Under the pieces are notes generated by a model. That model had not been told where the DNA came from, did not search any database, and worked only from the letters and a program-made list of their open reading frames with translations. From Tritrichomonas musculus (Eukaryota; Parabasalia; Tritrichomonadida; Tritrichomonadidae), in assembly GCA_039105265.1 (NCBI GenBank), contig JAPFFF010000061.1:620001-684000 (forward strand): a DNA stretch of 64,000 bases, in the 5' to 3' direction. The position numbers and the translations under genes were made by a program. Numbering within the stretch: position 1 is the stretch's first letter; each line of letters starts with the position of its first letter. Shown here piece after piece: positions 35,029-44,293 of this stretch.

Positions 35029-37530
35029 ATGCCAAATAACAAAATCAAAGAGATATCAGAAAAATTCAAATGCAGTTTTGTCGTGAAAAGAATCGACGAA
35101 AGGTTTGATATTAAGCATCAAATGCAGATCAAAATAGACACCAGAAAGAAAGGTTATGATCGAACAGTAGAGTTGCTTCTTTATAAAGATCACTACATGA
35201 TATATAGGCCAATCAAATGCACCATCTATTATCTTGAACACGCAAAAGAAATAGACGAAAAGTTCAAAGATGATAAAAACCGCTTCATGATCAAAGGCAT
35301 CAAAGGCGAAAAGATTTTTTATTCCGAAAATGGCACTCTTCCAATGATGATATTCAGAAAAATGTTTGAGCTCAATATGTTCAGAGAGATAAGAAGCTGC
35401 GAATTATCCATATTGAATACAACCGAATACGATGGATTGAATGATTACATTGATCTTGATTATAATGAAGAATTATGCACAAAAATAATAGACTCGAATA
35501 AAGATAAGAAGAAAGAGAAAGATTGGTCTAGAGTATATTATTCAGATTTTGAAACAGACACTACTGTATCTCCTCATCGTCCTTATTTGAATTGCACAGT
35601 GTATCGTGAAGGCCAAAATATTCACAAAATAAGCTTTGAAGGTGAAAACATTGATCGTCAGCTTCTCAATTATCTATACAATAATTCACTAACTTATTTT
35701 CACAATTTAAAGTACGATGGTTGCTTTTTCATCAATACTCCTGGATGGAAAACACAAATAACTGAAAGAACAGGCACAGTTTTGCAAGTCATTATGCTCA
35801 AGTATGCTTCAAATGGTAAATTAGTGAAAAAGCTTACGTTTCGCAATTCCTATTCAATTATTCCATCGGCTCTCAGGAATTTTGCATCTATGTTTAATTT
35901 AGATGTGCATAAAGAGGTTATGGCATACAAAATATACACTGAAGAAAACATTCAAAAAGCTGTTCTGCCAATCAATGAATTCTATGAGCAGTATAGAAAA
36001 GAGAACGATGGCAAAGATGAAAGCAAACAAATCCTAGAAAATGCCAAAATAAGTGAAGCATACAATGAAAAAAATGATTCAATTAATATTATGAAATATG
36101 CCAAGTTCTATTGTTTTAAGGATTGTATCGTTCTTATGAAAGGGCTTGAAAAATTTGATAAAGATTTGAAAGAAGTATTCAAACAAACAGGTACAGAAAT
36201 GTTAGGCGTTAATAATTTTATTTCAATCTCATCTATCGGTTATCATTTCGCCAATAAATATGGATGTTTTGACGGTTGTTATCAATTAAGTGGCAAACCG
36301 CAAAACTTTATTCAAAGATGTGTAAGCGGAGGAAGAACAATGACAGCATCAAATCAAAAGCAATATATAGAAGGAAGAATACAAGATTTTGATGCAGTTA
36401 GCCTTTATCCTTCAGCTATGTATGTAATGGATGGTGTTGCTAAAGGAAAACCGAAAATTTTGCCTCAAAATATAGACCATGATCAATTGATGAAATATGA
36501 CACTTTTTTTATTGAAATCAATATTAATGAAATCAAGTGTAAATCCGATAAGCCATATAAATTCGGGCAAGTCTTTAGACGAAATGATAAGGGCTCAAAA
36601 ATATTTGACAATGATCCTGTTAACAATTTTTATATTGACAAGATTGCACTAATGGATTTAATAGAGTTCTATGATATCAAATACGAAGTTATTCGTGGTT
36701 ACTATTTTGATGAAGGATTTAATAAGAAGATTAATGAGTTCATTCTTGGATTATTTAATTTAAGACTCAAATATAAGAAAGAGAAGAATCCACTGCAGTC
36801 AACGATCAAATTGCTATTGAATTCAATCTATGGCAAATCAATATTGAAAGCGATGAAAACCGAAACAAAAAGTGTACCCAGAGATGAGCTAATGAAATAC
36901 ATTTGGCGCAATTATAACTTTATCACAGAAATCTATGATGAACCGACAATTGATAGATGCTATGTGAAAAAGCTGAAGCCGATCAATGATCATTTCAATC
37001 TCCCACAATTTGGTGCTAGCGTTCTTTCATGGTCAAAACATTTGATGAATCGTGTTATGGCTAGTGCAGAACAAAAAGGGATTGAAATATTCTATCAAGA
37101 TACCGATAGCATGCACCTATATGAAGATGATGTGAAAAAAGTGGCAGAGATCTTTAAGGAGAAATATAATGCTGAATTAATAGGTGAAAACATGTGTCAA
37201 TTTCATAATGATTTTGACGGTTTTGAGGGTGCAATAGGCCAAATACATTCACGAAAACTGATCGCATTAGGCAAGAAAAGTTATTTAGATATCTTAGTCG
37301 ATGAAGAAGGAAAAGAAGGATATCATATAAGACTCAAGGGCATTCCTCATCAAGTGATCATTAATAAATGTAAACGAATGGGCATCACAATTGAAGAACT
37401 CTATGAAAAATTGTATGCTGGGGCCAAAATGGAGTTCAATTTATTAGATGGCACAAATGCATTCAGAAAAACTCAAACTTTTCAGCAGACTAATATCAAA
37501 AAGTTTAGCAGGACCCTTAAATTCATTTAG
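35029..37530 (+). CDS. polB: Family B DNA polymerase, catalytic part (element C)
   Basis: This 833-residue polymerase is of a different branch from those at 7006 and 44777: it is shorter and has no HNH insertion. The exonuclease motifs are YSDFETD (about 168), HNLKYDG (about 222) and CFKDCIVLM (about 360). The polymerase motifs are DFDAVSLYPSAM (about 453), LLLNSIYGKS (about 593) and YQDTDSMHLY (about 690). The catalytic residues are intact. It is in frame with the upstream piece at 34180 across one TAA. Its last 57 bases belong to the 153-bp repeat and overlap the 3' end of the convergent gene by 8 bp. Confidence 0.9.
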   Translation: MPNNKIKEISEKFKCSFVVKRIDERFDIKHQMQIKIDTRKKGYDRTVELLLYKDHYMIYRPIKCTIYYLEHAKEIDEKFKDDKNRFMIKGIKGEKIFYSENGTLPMMIFRKMFELNMFREIRSCELSILNTTEYDGLNDYIDLDYNEELCTKIIDSNKDKKKEKDWSRVYYSDFETDTTVSPHRPYLNCTVYREGQNIHKISFEGENIDRQLLNYLYNNSLTYFHNLKYDGCFFINTPGWKTQITERTGTVLQVIMLKYASNGKLVKKLTFRNSYSIIPSALRNFASMFNLDVHKEVMAYKIYTEENIQKAVLPINEFYEQYRKENDGKDESKQILENAKISEAYNEKNDSINIMKYAKFYCFKDCIVLMKGLEKFDKDLKEVFKQTGTEMLGVNNFISISSIGYHFANKYGCFDGCYQLSGKPQNFIQRCVSGGRTMTASNQKQYIEGRIQDFDAVSLYPSAMYVMDGVAKGKPKILPQNIDHDQLMKYDTFFIEININEIKCKSDKPYKFGQVFRRNDKGSKIFDNDPVNNFYIDKIALMDLIEFYDIKYEVIRGYYFDEGFNKKINEFILGLFNLRLKYKKEKNPLQSTIKLLLNSIYGKSILKAMKTETKSVPRDELMKYIWRNYNFITEIYDEPTIDRCYVKKLKPINDHFNLPQFGASVLSWSKHLMNRVMASAEQKGIEIFYQDTDSMHLYEDDVKKVAEIFKEKYNAELIGENMCQFHNDFDGFEGAIGQIHSRKLIALGKKSYLDILVDEEGKEGYHIRLKGIPHQVIINKCKRMGITIEELYEKLYAGAKMEFNLLDGTNAFRKTQTFQQTNIKKFSRTLKFI

Positions 37531-37626
37531 TTAACACATCCTTAAAGTCTGCATCTTTAGCTGGCTTTACTTTAATTGAAACAAACAAAGGACTTTTTAA
37601 AGCAATAGGCTGAAATTGGAAATCGA
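37474..37626 (+). repeat. 153-bp direct repeat, copy 2 (source copy)
   Basis: This spans the last codons of polB and the last codons of the convergent gene at 37523, both intact, so it is the original location. The other copy is at 33112-33264. Confidence 0.85.
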
Positions 37627-38260
37627 CTAAACTTAATTCTAAATATTTTAAACTATCTGTGTTTGTTTTTATTTTTATTGGTTTTCCTTCTTTCTCAAAG
37701 TCATAAATCAGTGGCTTGCCGTCTATAGCCATTGTGTTTATATTTCCTATAACTGAAGGAGTATACTCTTGATCTCCAATAGCTGAATACATCGGATTAC
37801 CTTGTAAAGAGACTAAATAAAGTTTTGTATGAGTTATGATAGGCAAATCTGGCACAATAAAGGGTTCTTTAGGATCAATTGTCAAAGGCAACGGAGTGTT
37901 ATATAATCCAGTCAATAATGCTGCTCTGTGAGATATTGATGTAATTGTTGTTTTCAAACTTGCTGTTATCTTAAATGTGCGTTTATTTTTATCATATTCC
38001 CATGCTAATTCACTTTTCTGACTAAAAATTTGTTCAAGTTGTTTGATAGAATAACGATAGGACTCAGAAAATTCAATAGTATGAACGGTTTTGCCAACTT
38101 GATATTTCATATAATCATCTTTTGTGCTTAATAATATGTTTGAATTAGTGTTTATAGAAGACACATAATATTTTACATAGCTGCATTTCCAAGGTATATT
38201 CATCGTCAAAGAAACAGTATGATATTTTTGTGAGTCACGGCTTTGCATAGAAATTAACAT
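37523..38260 (-). CDS. Penton-like minor capsid protein (candidate)
   Basis: This 245-residue beta-rich protein ends with YLELSLVDFQFQPIALKSPL and a further strand. That pattern (hydrophobic strand, Asp, turn, strand) resembles the last strands of single-jelly-roll penton proteins of Mavericks and virophages. The length fits a penton. The assignment rests on size, predicted strands and gene neighbourhood. It is divergent, with a 16-bp spacer, from the fibre-like gene at 38277 and overlaps polB by 8 bp at the 3' end. Confidence 0.5.
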   Translation of the reverse strand: MLISMQSRDSQKYHTVSLTMNIPWKCSYVKYYVSSINTNSNILLSTKDDYMKYQVGKTVHTIEFSESYRYSIKQLEQIFSQKSELAWEYDKNKRTFKITASLKTTITSISHRAALLTGLYNTPLPLTIDPKEPFIVPDLPIITHTKLYLVSLQGNPMYSAIGDQEYTPSVIGNINTMAIDGKPLIYDFEKEGKPIKIKTNTDSLKYLELSLVDFQFQPIALKSPLFVSIKVKPAKDADFKDVLTK

Positions 38261-38276
38261 TTATTTATTATTAAAT

Positions 38277-41180
38277 ATGTCGATTGGTTTATACTCAATT
38301 CAATCAAGTGAGGCTGAGACATTAAAATCAAATGGAATAGAAATCAAAGTCGGAGAAGATGAGAATGGAAATAAAATTGTTCAAATAGAAGATGAAGATG
38401 GTTCTTCAGTTTTCTTCAATAACATTTATAATAAAACAGAGATAGATGCTTATATAACTGCAGGTGCAGGTATAAAACCAGGAGATATAAAAAACTTATA
38501 TAAGGTCAATATTTATCCAACAGGACAAATCAAGGTGAATGGCAAATTGACCAATGCTTTCACCTTAGAACAGCTTTATAAATGTTTGAATGATAATTCA
38601 GATGCTATTCAAAACTCTCTAAATCAATTGAAAATAGACGCAACTTTTGATGTAAACCGTGAAATTTCAGACTTAACATTGAAAGGATTAGATTTTGATC
38701 TAAAGAATAAACATTATATCTCAACAGAAAACAATTCAATAAAGACATATAATCAATTAATAAGAGTACTCAATCAGTTTATTAAACATTCAAGGGCTAT
38801 GACGGTTATCAGCCCAGATAATAAACTATTGAAAATGCTCCCCCTTAAAAAAGAGGATGGTGCTCAACTTTTGGATTATTGGGAGGATAAACGATGCTAT
38901 TATGAAAAAGAAAAAGTAACCACAATTAATGAGATTATTGAATCATTGAATATCACTCTTGAAAATTTATATAATTGGATGAAAACATTCAATAATTTGA
39001 AAGATTTCGGTTTTGACAGTTCATCAAATATTAAACCAGATGGAAAAGCAAAAGTGATAACGTATGAAGAAACCGAAAAAGAATCAGAACCATGGTATGG
39101 ATCATTTTTGACCAAAAATAGAATGAAAACCAAAGACGAACCTATCACAAATTTTGACCAAATGGTCAATGCAATCAATACAAACACAGAAACAATATCT
39201 CAAATGCATGAAGATATTATGGAAGGCTTAAATAATCAAGAAGTGACAGTATATAATGAAGCCAAAGATGAAATAGAGACAAAAACTTTAAAAACAAAAA
39301 CAGTGAACGATAAAGGTGAAATCGAATATGATAATATAGCCAATGTTTTTGAAAAATTGAAGAAGGCCGATAAACAGAATCAGAATTTTTTCCGTCATAT
39401 CATGGAGAATTTTAATAAAACTGCTTTGAAAAATATATATAATAATTTTAAACAGACTGTGTTTGGTAAAGATGGAGAAACATATCAGAAGACATATATA
39501 GCACATTTTGATGAGGATTTCGAAAATGATGAAGCATATGTTTTTGTCGAAAATTTTGTCGACTTTTTGAAACAATACTTTTCAAATACAAGCAGTTTTG
39601 AAGACTGGAAAGAATGGATAGGCAAAAATATAAATAAACAGAAAATGATGGAGGCTCTTGATAAAATTCAGATACCATTTCATAAATTAGATGGAGAAAT
39701 AGAAAATAGAGAATATCGTTTTATGTTTGATGGAGAGGATATCGTTGATATTGAAAATCCAGTTGATATAGGCAAGTTCATGGATTGGCTCAAAGAGATA
39801 ATTCAAAATAGTAAATATACAGCTCCAATACAAACATTTTTATATAACAACTTTTCCAAAGAAAAATTTATTGAAATATTTAACGGTACAGTTCAATTAA
39901 TATGGGATAAATCCACAAAAAAAATTATTCATGCAGTTTATCAATTTGTCAATCATCCAATAGAAACGACGGGTGATATCGTTATTGAAGTGAATAATGC
40001 TTATGAATTTTTGAAAAAATATTATGAAAACCAAACAGAGCTTATGAAAAGTATCCTTACTGTTATTTTGGTTCTTCTTGGTTCAGGAATTACGGGAATG
40101 GTAATCACAAGTGCATTCAAAAAGATTCGTGCCAAAAAAATTGAAAATGGACGTTTAGCATTAAGCACGAGCAATTTTGAAGGAGGGCAATTGTTGGATA
40201 TTAATAATGGCATTATTATTGATGGAAATGGAAATGATAATAATGATGATGATAATAATGATGACGATATGAGAGACCCTAGTTTTCAGGGATGGATCGA
40301 TACAACAAATAGAAATATTCGAAATATTATTCAGCAACATAATGTTTTAGAAGAAAGAGTCTCAAATATAAGAGAATGCAATTGTAATGATAATAATAAT
40401 AATAATCAAAGATTTTTTGGCCAAATTTCTCAACAACAACATCTTGACATTCAACAATTAATTCAAAAGCAAAATCATTTAATAATTGATAATAGTGTCG
40501 GCTCTTTTGTTGATGCGATGTTTCAACCAGAAATATATCAAGAAGCAGCAACTCAAGTGAACACAACGATAAAAAGACGACGAAAAAAGAAAGAAAAAGT
40601 GAATGTAATTGACACATCACATGATCGTTCTTTTCAAAGAGATGAAAATTATGTTTTTGACATATTAACTGATCATTGGGTTCTTCATAATAATTCTAAT
40701 TTTCAATCTGGTTGGCGAACAAATCTTAATGCACAAAATATGCCACGCAATTTTATCATTGACACTTTTCATGGTGAATGGGTTGCTGTCGGTGCAGAAA
40801 ATGGTATTCAAGAATCAAATACAGACTGGAGAACGAATCCTAGTTCAGCATTAGCAACCTTTCTGTTGCCATCTCAAATAAATGATGGTGTTTTTCGTTG
40901 GAGTGATAGATATGATCAATGGATATTTCATGCAAATTATAACTCATATATAAATCAAGATCAAAGTGAAAGATTAGAATGGCAAAGAGATCAAAGACAA
41001 CATTTTGGTGATAATTATGTTTGGAATGTTTTTGATCAAGAATGGCAAGAACATGGACAGAATTTTGAAGCTGGATGGAGAACCAATCATGAATTTGTTC
41101 CTCCTGATAACTATGTATGGGATGATTATTTAGAAGAGTGGGTGAGTAGTATATGTATGTTCGTATTGGTGGTCGAATAA
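38277..41180 (+). CDS. Membrane-anchored fibre-like protein with WRTN repeats (element C)
   Basis: This 967-residue protein begins with a fibre-type start (MSIGLYSIQSSEAETLKSNG) and a YNKTEIDAYI stalk motif as in phage fibres. Long coiled-coil-like sequence follows. One clear transmembrane helix (ILTVILVLLGSGITGMVIT, about residue 590) comes next, then a basic stretch. After a poly-Asn/Asp linker come about five units ending in GWRTN or a W-rich variant (YVWNVFDQEW, YVWDDYLEEW). The last unit breaks off at 41160, so the 3' end may be lost at the element border. A spike or host-attachment role is inferred. Confidence 0.65.
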   Translation: MSIGLYSIQSSEAETLKSNGIEIKVGEDENGNKIVQIEDEDGSSVFFNNIYNKTEIDAYITAGAGIKPGDIKNLYKVNIYPTGQIKVNGKLTNAFTLEQLYKCLNDNSDAIQNSLNQLKIDATFDVNREISDLTLKGLDFDLKNKHYISTENNSIKTYNQLIRVLNQFIKHSRAMTVISPDNKLLKMLPLKKEDGAQLLDYWEDKRCYYEKEKVTTINEIIESLNITLENLYNWMKTFNNLKDFGFDSSSNIKPDGKAKVITYEETEKESEPWYGSFLTKNRMKTKDEPITNFDQMVNAINTNTETISQMHEDIMEGLNNQEVTVYNEAKDEIETKTLKTKTVNDKGEIEYDNIANVFEKLKKADKQNQNFFRHIMENFNKTALKNIYNNFKQTVFGKDGETYQKTYIAHFDEDFENDEAYVFVENFVDFLKQYFSNTSSFEDWKEWIGKNINKQKMMEALDKIQIPFHKLDGEIENREYRFMFDGEDIVDIENPVDIGKFMDWLKEIIQNSKYTAPIQTFLYNNFSKEKFIEIFNGTVQLIWDKSTKKIIHAVYQFVNHPIETTGDIVIEVNNAYEFLKKYYENQTELMKSILTVILVLLGSGITGMVITSAFKKIRAKKIENGRLALSTSNFEGGQLLDINNGIIIDGNGNDNNDDDNNDDDMRDPSFQGWIDTTNRNIRNIIQQHNVLEERVSNIRECNCNDNNNNNQRFFGQISQQQHLDIQQLIQKQNHLIIDNSVGSFVDAMFQPEIYQEAATQVNTTIKRRRKKKEKVNVIDTSHDRSFQRDENYVFDILTDHWVLHNNSNFQSGWRTNLNAQNMPRNFIIDTFHGEWVAVGAENGIQESNTDWRTNPSSALATFLLPSQINDGVFRWSDRYDQWIFHANYNSYINQDQSERLEWQRDQRQHFGDNYVWNVFDQEWQEHGQNFEAGWRTNHEFVPPDNYVWDDYLEEWVSSICMFVLVVE

Positions 41181-41452
41181 TTTTTCTAGGTCAGAGAGTA
41201 AGGGGGACCGGCTGGAGGGGTGAGATAAAAGGGGTATCAAAAGGGGTAGGGTTAAGATAAAAGTTTTAAGTTGACGGTAGACACTTTTGAATCTTCATCT
41301 TTGAATTTACATCTTTGAACTTGTTTAGTAGTATATATCAGTCGGTTTCCGTCGGGCTAAAGCCCACCGTCAACACGACTAATGAACAAAAATAACACAA
41401 CTCAAAAAATCGAACTTTCAAAAATTTTTTATTTTTTTATCAGCAATTTATA
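41181..41452. other. Border region between elements C and D
   Basis: No gene is seen. The first 90 bases are purine-rich with AGGGGT units (AAAAGGGGTATC, AAAAGGGGTAGG). A 9-bp inverted repeat GTTGACGGT (41271-41279) / ACCGTCAAC (41367-41375) encloses 87 bp, with an inner hairpin GGGCTAAAGCCC. A T-rich promoter-like stretch precedes the next gene. This could be the true end of element C or D. Confidence 0.45.
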
Positions 41453-41659
41453 ATGTCAAACCAAGCCGAAACATTAAGCACCCTCATTAATAGAATCAAT
41501 AAAAAGCTAAAAGGTCGGAGACCTGCATTAAAATACCTCTACGATAATGATGATATCATAGATGAAGTACTAAAAGAGATAAATCACTTTATTAAACAAT
41601 TGAAGAAATTCAACGGACCTATTGAATTAATTGCTGAACTTGAAGAACTCATTTATTAA
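41453..41659 (+). CDS. Small helical protein at the left end of element D
   Basis: This 68-residue protein (MSNQAETLSTLINRINKKLK ... LEELIY) is predicted helical. Its last 36 codons lie in the 108-bp inverted repeat and recur on the opposite strand at 62919-63026 without the first half. The ATG follows ATTTTTTATTTTTTTATCAG, the promoter type of element D replication genes. Its function is unknown. Confidence 0.5.
   Translation: MSNQAETLSTLINRINKKLKGRRPALKYLYDNDDIIDEVLKEINHFIKQLKKFNGPIELIAELEELIY
41551..41658. repeat. 108-bp inverted repeat, left copy
   Basis: Perfect reverse complement of 62919-63026, 21.4 kb apart. The distance fits the size of a Maverick, so this may be a remnant of the terminal inverted repeat. 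No target-site duplication was seen in the bases just outside. Confidence 0.8.
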
Positions 41660-41729
41660 AAAGATATCTGAAGTGTCTTCAATGACGTTTTTATTTTTGT
41701 TTTTTGTTTTTTAATTTCATGATAAAGAT

Positions 41730-42185
41730 ATGTCAACACCAAAAGTTTATGATTACATCAATTCACTTATTGATATGTTGGATGAATCAGAGAAGTTCAA
41801 ACAATGTGATTTCTCAATTCTGTGTGATAGATATCCAATACCTTGTGGAAAGGCTGCATATAAATCTAAAGTGATATACATATCATTGAAGAACAAAGAT
41901 AATGAATTCAAACGATTATATTATGATAAGATTGTTGAACTCGGGCTCGAATATATAACATTAACATCAAATGTCAGAAGAAGGATATCAACGAATTCAC
42001 TTGAGTTCTTCGTTGAAGGTTCAAGTGAAGAACAATCATTCAAAGAATATAAGTATTATAATTACAGTATCAGGAAAGTTAATGATAAGAATACAAAAGA
42101 ACTCATCGAACAGATGAGACAAAAATATAATATCAATACACCTCAACTATTTGTAGGTGTTCAACAACAGCTCATATTAGATTAA
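41730..42185 (+). CDS. Unknown protein, element D
   Basis: This 151-residue protein has alternating strands and helices (FKQCDFSILCDRYPIPCGKA, KVIYISLKNKDNEFKRLYY). No family is recognised. It has the T-rich leader of the early-type genes (TTTTTATTTTTGTTTTTTG) and ends with a 4-bp overlap of stop codons with the convergent ATPase. Confidence 0.6.
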   Translation: MSTPKVYDYINSLIDMLDESEKFKQCDFSILCDRYPIPCGKAAYKSKVIYISLKNKDNEFKRLYYDKIVELGLEYITLTSNVRRRISTNSLEFFVEGSSEEQSFKEYKYYNYSIRKVNDKNTKELIEQMRQKYNINTPQLFVGVQQQLILD

Positions 42186-43126
42186 TGAATTTCAATTGTA
42201 TTTGTTCTCGTATTGACTAACACGAATTGATGACCTGATAAGTCTTTATATTTTTGCCATAAATGTTCAAACTCAATTGGCATCGGAACTTGATGATATA
42301 CATAACTTAGCTTTTGCCTTGAATAACCACTGAAGATAAAGAATGATGTCGCGTTATTCTTGTAATCAGTTTTGATTGCTTTGAAGAACTGAATATTAAT
42401 GTAAACGATTGAATGCTTATGTCGAAGTTGTGAAACATAATTTGTAAAGTAATCAGTCTTTAAAATTAATGAACGGCTCGCATCTTCACAAAGAATGATA
42501 GTGTTTAGCGGTTTATTCGGTTGACCTAACTTATTGATATGAAGAAACTCAAACATATCATTTAACTTCTTTTCATTTTGCTTCGCAAAAGGTGACTCCG
42601 TCCCTTTAATTACTATTTTTGGAGTCGAACTATATTTATCATACAATTCTTTATATAAATCAAGTTGTTTAAGATATTCTTCAGCGTTTGAATCACTAAT
42701 GACTTTGATCGGAAGTTGTATCAATTCACGTTGAGCAATAAATGTAGCGTCATTGATTGTCCCGCTCTTAGATATATAAACGATTAAATGAAAGTCAGAG
42801 TTCTTTAATCTTGACATTTGAATGATATCTCTTAAAACGACATGGCTCTTTCCTCTTCCTTGATTTCCGACAAGTATGTTCAATGAATTGTATTGAGCAT
42901 AGATACCTTTTGCGATCGGTCTGATTGATTCATTCTTTATTTTTGATTCATTGCGTTGATAAGCTTTGTTCATCTCATCATCAATGTTAAATGTCTTTTC
43001 ATTAACTGTTGGTCTGAATGATTCATATTCAAATGCAAAGCTCATTTGGTCATCATCATAATCAGAGCTATTAGAAAATAAAACCTCTTTATAATTAAAC
43101 TGAGTGGGTTTCATGAAACGTTTCAT
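42182..43126 (-). CDS. Packaging-type ATPase, element D
   Basis: This 314-residue protein has Walker A GNQGRGKSHV (about residues 86-95), a Walker B-like IILCEDAS and the following YVSQLRHKHSIVYINIQF typical of viral packaging ATPases. It is collinear with those at 20402 and 26331. The N-terminal extension of about 60 acidic residues is specific to this copy. It is last in a minus-strand run of five genes (44684 to 42182). It is intact. Confidence 0.87.
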   Translation of the reverse strand: MKRFMKPTQFNYKEVLFSNSSDYDDDQMSFAFEYESFRPTVNEKTFNIDDEMNKAYQRNESKIKNESIRPIAKGIYAQYNSLNILVGNQGRGKSHVVLRDIIQMSRLKNSDFHLIVYISKSGTINDATFIAQRELIQLPIKVISDSNAEEYLKQLDLYKELYDKYSSTPKIVIKGTESPFAKQNEKKLNDMFEFLHINKLGQPNKPLNTIILCEDASRSLILKTDYFTNYVSQLRHKHSIVYINIQFFKAIKTDYKNNATSFFIFSGYSRQKLSYVYHQVPMPIEFEHLWQKYKDLSGHQFVLVNTRTNTIEIH

Positions 43127-43151
43127 TTCTTTTAGTTTTCGTTAAAGCTCT

Positions 43152-43283
43152 TCATGAATACATTTTTGTTCTTATCTCTTCACTGAGTTCTGGTTCTTTG
43201 TCAGGCATCATTAATGATACTTCAACAATCTTCACTAAAAATAAACCTGTCAGTAATGAAACAACTAATATTTCATATATCAT
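43152..43283 (-). CDS. 43-residue single-pass membrane protein
   Basis: A short frame with ATG at 43283 and TGA at 43152-43154 fills the gap between two co-directional genes, 10 bp after the one and 25 bp before the other. It encodes one hydrophobic helix (EILVVSLLTGLFLVKIVEV) followed by an acidic and then basic tail. Tight spacing and a clean membrane helix make a real gene likely. Small membrane proteins are common in virophage- and adenovirus-like clusters; its role is unknown. Confidence 0.55.
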   Translation of the reverse strand: MIYEILVVSLLTGLFLVKIVEVSLMMPDKEPELSEEIRTKMYS

Positions 43284-43293
43284 TTATTAGTTT

Positions 43294-43863
43294 TTAAATA
43301 CATGTTTTTAATGAAATGTTGTGTCTAATGAGTTCGGTATAAATGCTATTATATTTGTATTTCAAGTCATTTGATTCATTATTTTTGTACACCAATATCC
43401 TATCAATTAAAAGATATTTGGAACGAGAAACGCAACCATTACACGCACAATCATCATTGACAATCAATTCAACTTTATCTGCTTGTGTTAGTAATTTGAT
43501 GAGTTCCATTAATGTATTTGAATGACAAATTAATAAATCATTGACTTTTATTGGGTTTGTTTCATAGATTGACAACAATATCTCAAGGAATTTGTTTCTG
43601 GCTTCAAGTTCTGTTATATCAGCACCTATATCACTTATACCCCTTTCTAGTGAAACGTTGTTTGTTGGAAGCTGTGATTGATATACTCCATTCATCTGAG
43701 GTATAGTAAAATTTGTAGCTTGAGATGTTTGAGGTAATGGTTGAACTGATGGATATTCAACTGGTTGTGGTTGCTTTGGTTTGATGTTTATATTAATACT
43801 GGTTGATTGCTCCTGCTTAACTGATGCATCGTTTTCTGACGATAATATACGAGCTTTATTCAT
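43294..43863 (-). CDS. Conserved element protein with His-Ser and Cys-rich C-terminal domain
   Basis: From the ATG at 43863 this is a 189-residue protein; an earlier in-frame ATG at 43923 overlaps the promoter-like GTTTTATTTTTACC sequence and is less likely. The C-terminal domain (LEILLSIYETNPIKVNDLLI, HSNTLMELIKLL, DDCACNGC, ISLKTCI) matches the protein at 30796. The N-terminal half is disordered, rich in Pro, Gln and Ser. The conserved Cys residues suggest metal binding. Its function is unknown. Confidence 0.7.
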   Translation of the reverse strand: MNKARILSSENDASVKQEQSTSININIKPKQPQPVEYPSVQPLPQTSQATNFTIPQMNGVYQSQLPTNNVSLERGISDIGADITELEARNKFLEILLSIYETNPIKVNDLLICHSNTLMELIKLLTQADKVELIVNDDCACNGCVSRSKYLLIDRILVYKNNESNDLKYKYNSIYTELIRHNISLKTCI

Positions 43864-43931
43864 TTTAAAGTTATTCGTTTTAGGTAAAAATAAAACAACA
43901 TTAACGATGAGCCATTCATTCAATGATTCAT

Positions 43932-44177
43932 TTATAAAGTCATTTGTTCAGCTGATTTAATACGTTCATCAATGGTTCTTAATTGTATCTTAATCGATTC
44001 AATATCATTAAATAGCTGTTTATATATCGACAGTATGTGAATCATCTTATCAAAAGTTCCGTTTAATGCGTCATCTTCAGAATTCATACATTTATCAAAT
44101 ATCTTATCCTTTACCCTTCTAAACTGAGCGTGTAAAGATGATGTATCGCAACTCAAACCATTAATAGCACTATTCAT
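43932..44177 (-). CDS. Small coiled-coil protein, element D
   Basis: This 81-residue helical protein (MNSAINGLSCDTSSLHAQFR ... IDERIKSAEQMTL) likely forms a coiled coil in its second half. The leader GTTTTATTTTTGGTTTAAAA is a good example of the element D early-type promoter. No family is recognised. Confidence 0.6.
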   Translation of the reverse strand: MNSAINGLSCDTSSLHAQFRRVKDKIFDKCMNSEDDALNGTFDKMIHILSIYKQLFNDIESIKIQLRTIDERIKSAEQMTL

Positions 44178-44201
44178 TTTTAAACCAAAAATAAAACTTC
44201 A

Positions 44202-44293
44202 AAATGATTTTTGATGACTGATACCTAAAATATAAGTCATTTATTTGATTTCAATTGAAGGTTAAAATTACCCCTTTTAATAGCTCTTTTTAT
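44202..44293 (+). repeat. Intergenic repeat of element D, copy 1
   Basis: It holds TGATGACTGATACCTAAAAT, then TCAATTGAAGGTTAAAATTA and CCCCTTTTAATAGCTCTTTT. The first part recurs at 50135-50165 and the last part, inverted, at 59702-59741. The stop codon of the gene at 44277 lies inside it. Confidence 0.7.
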
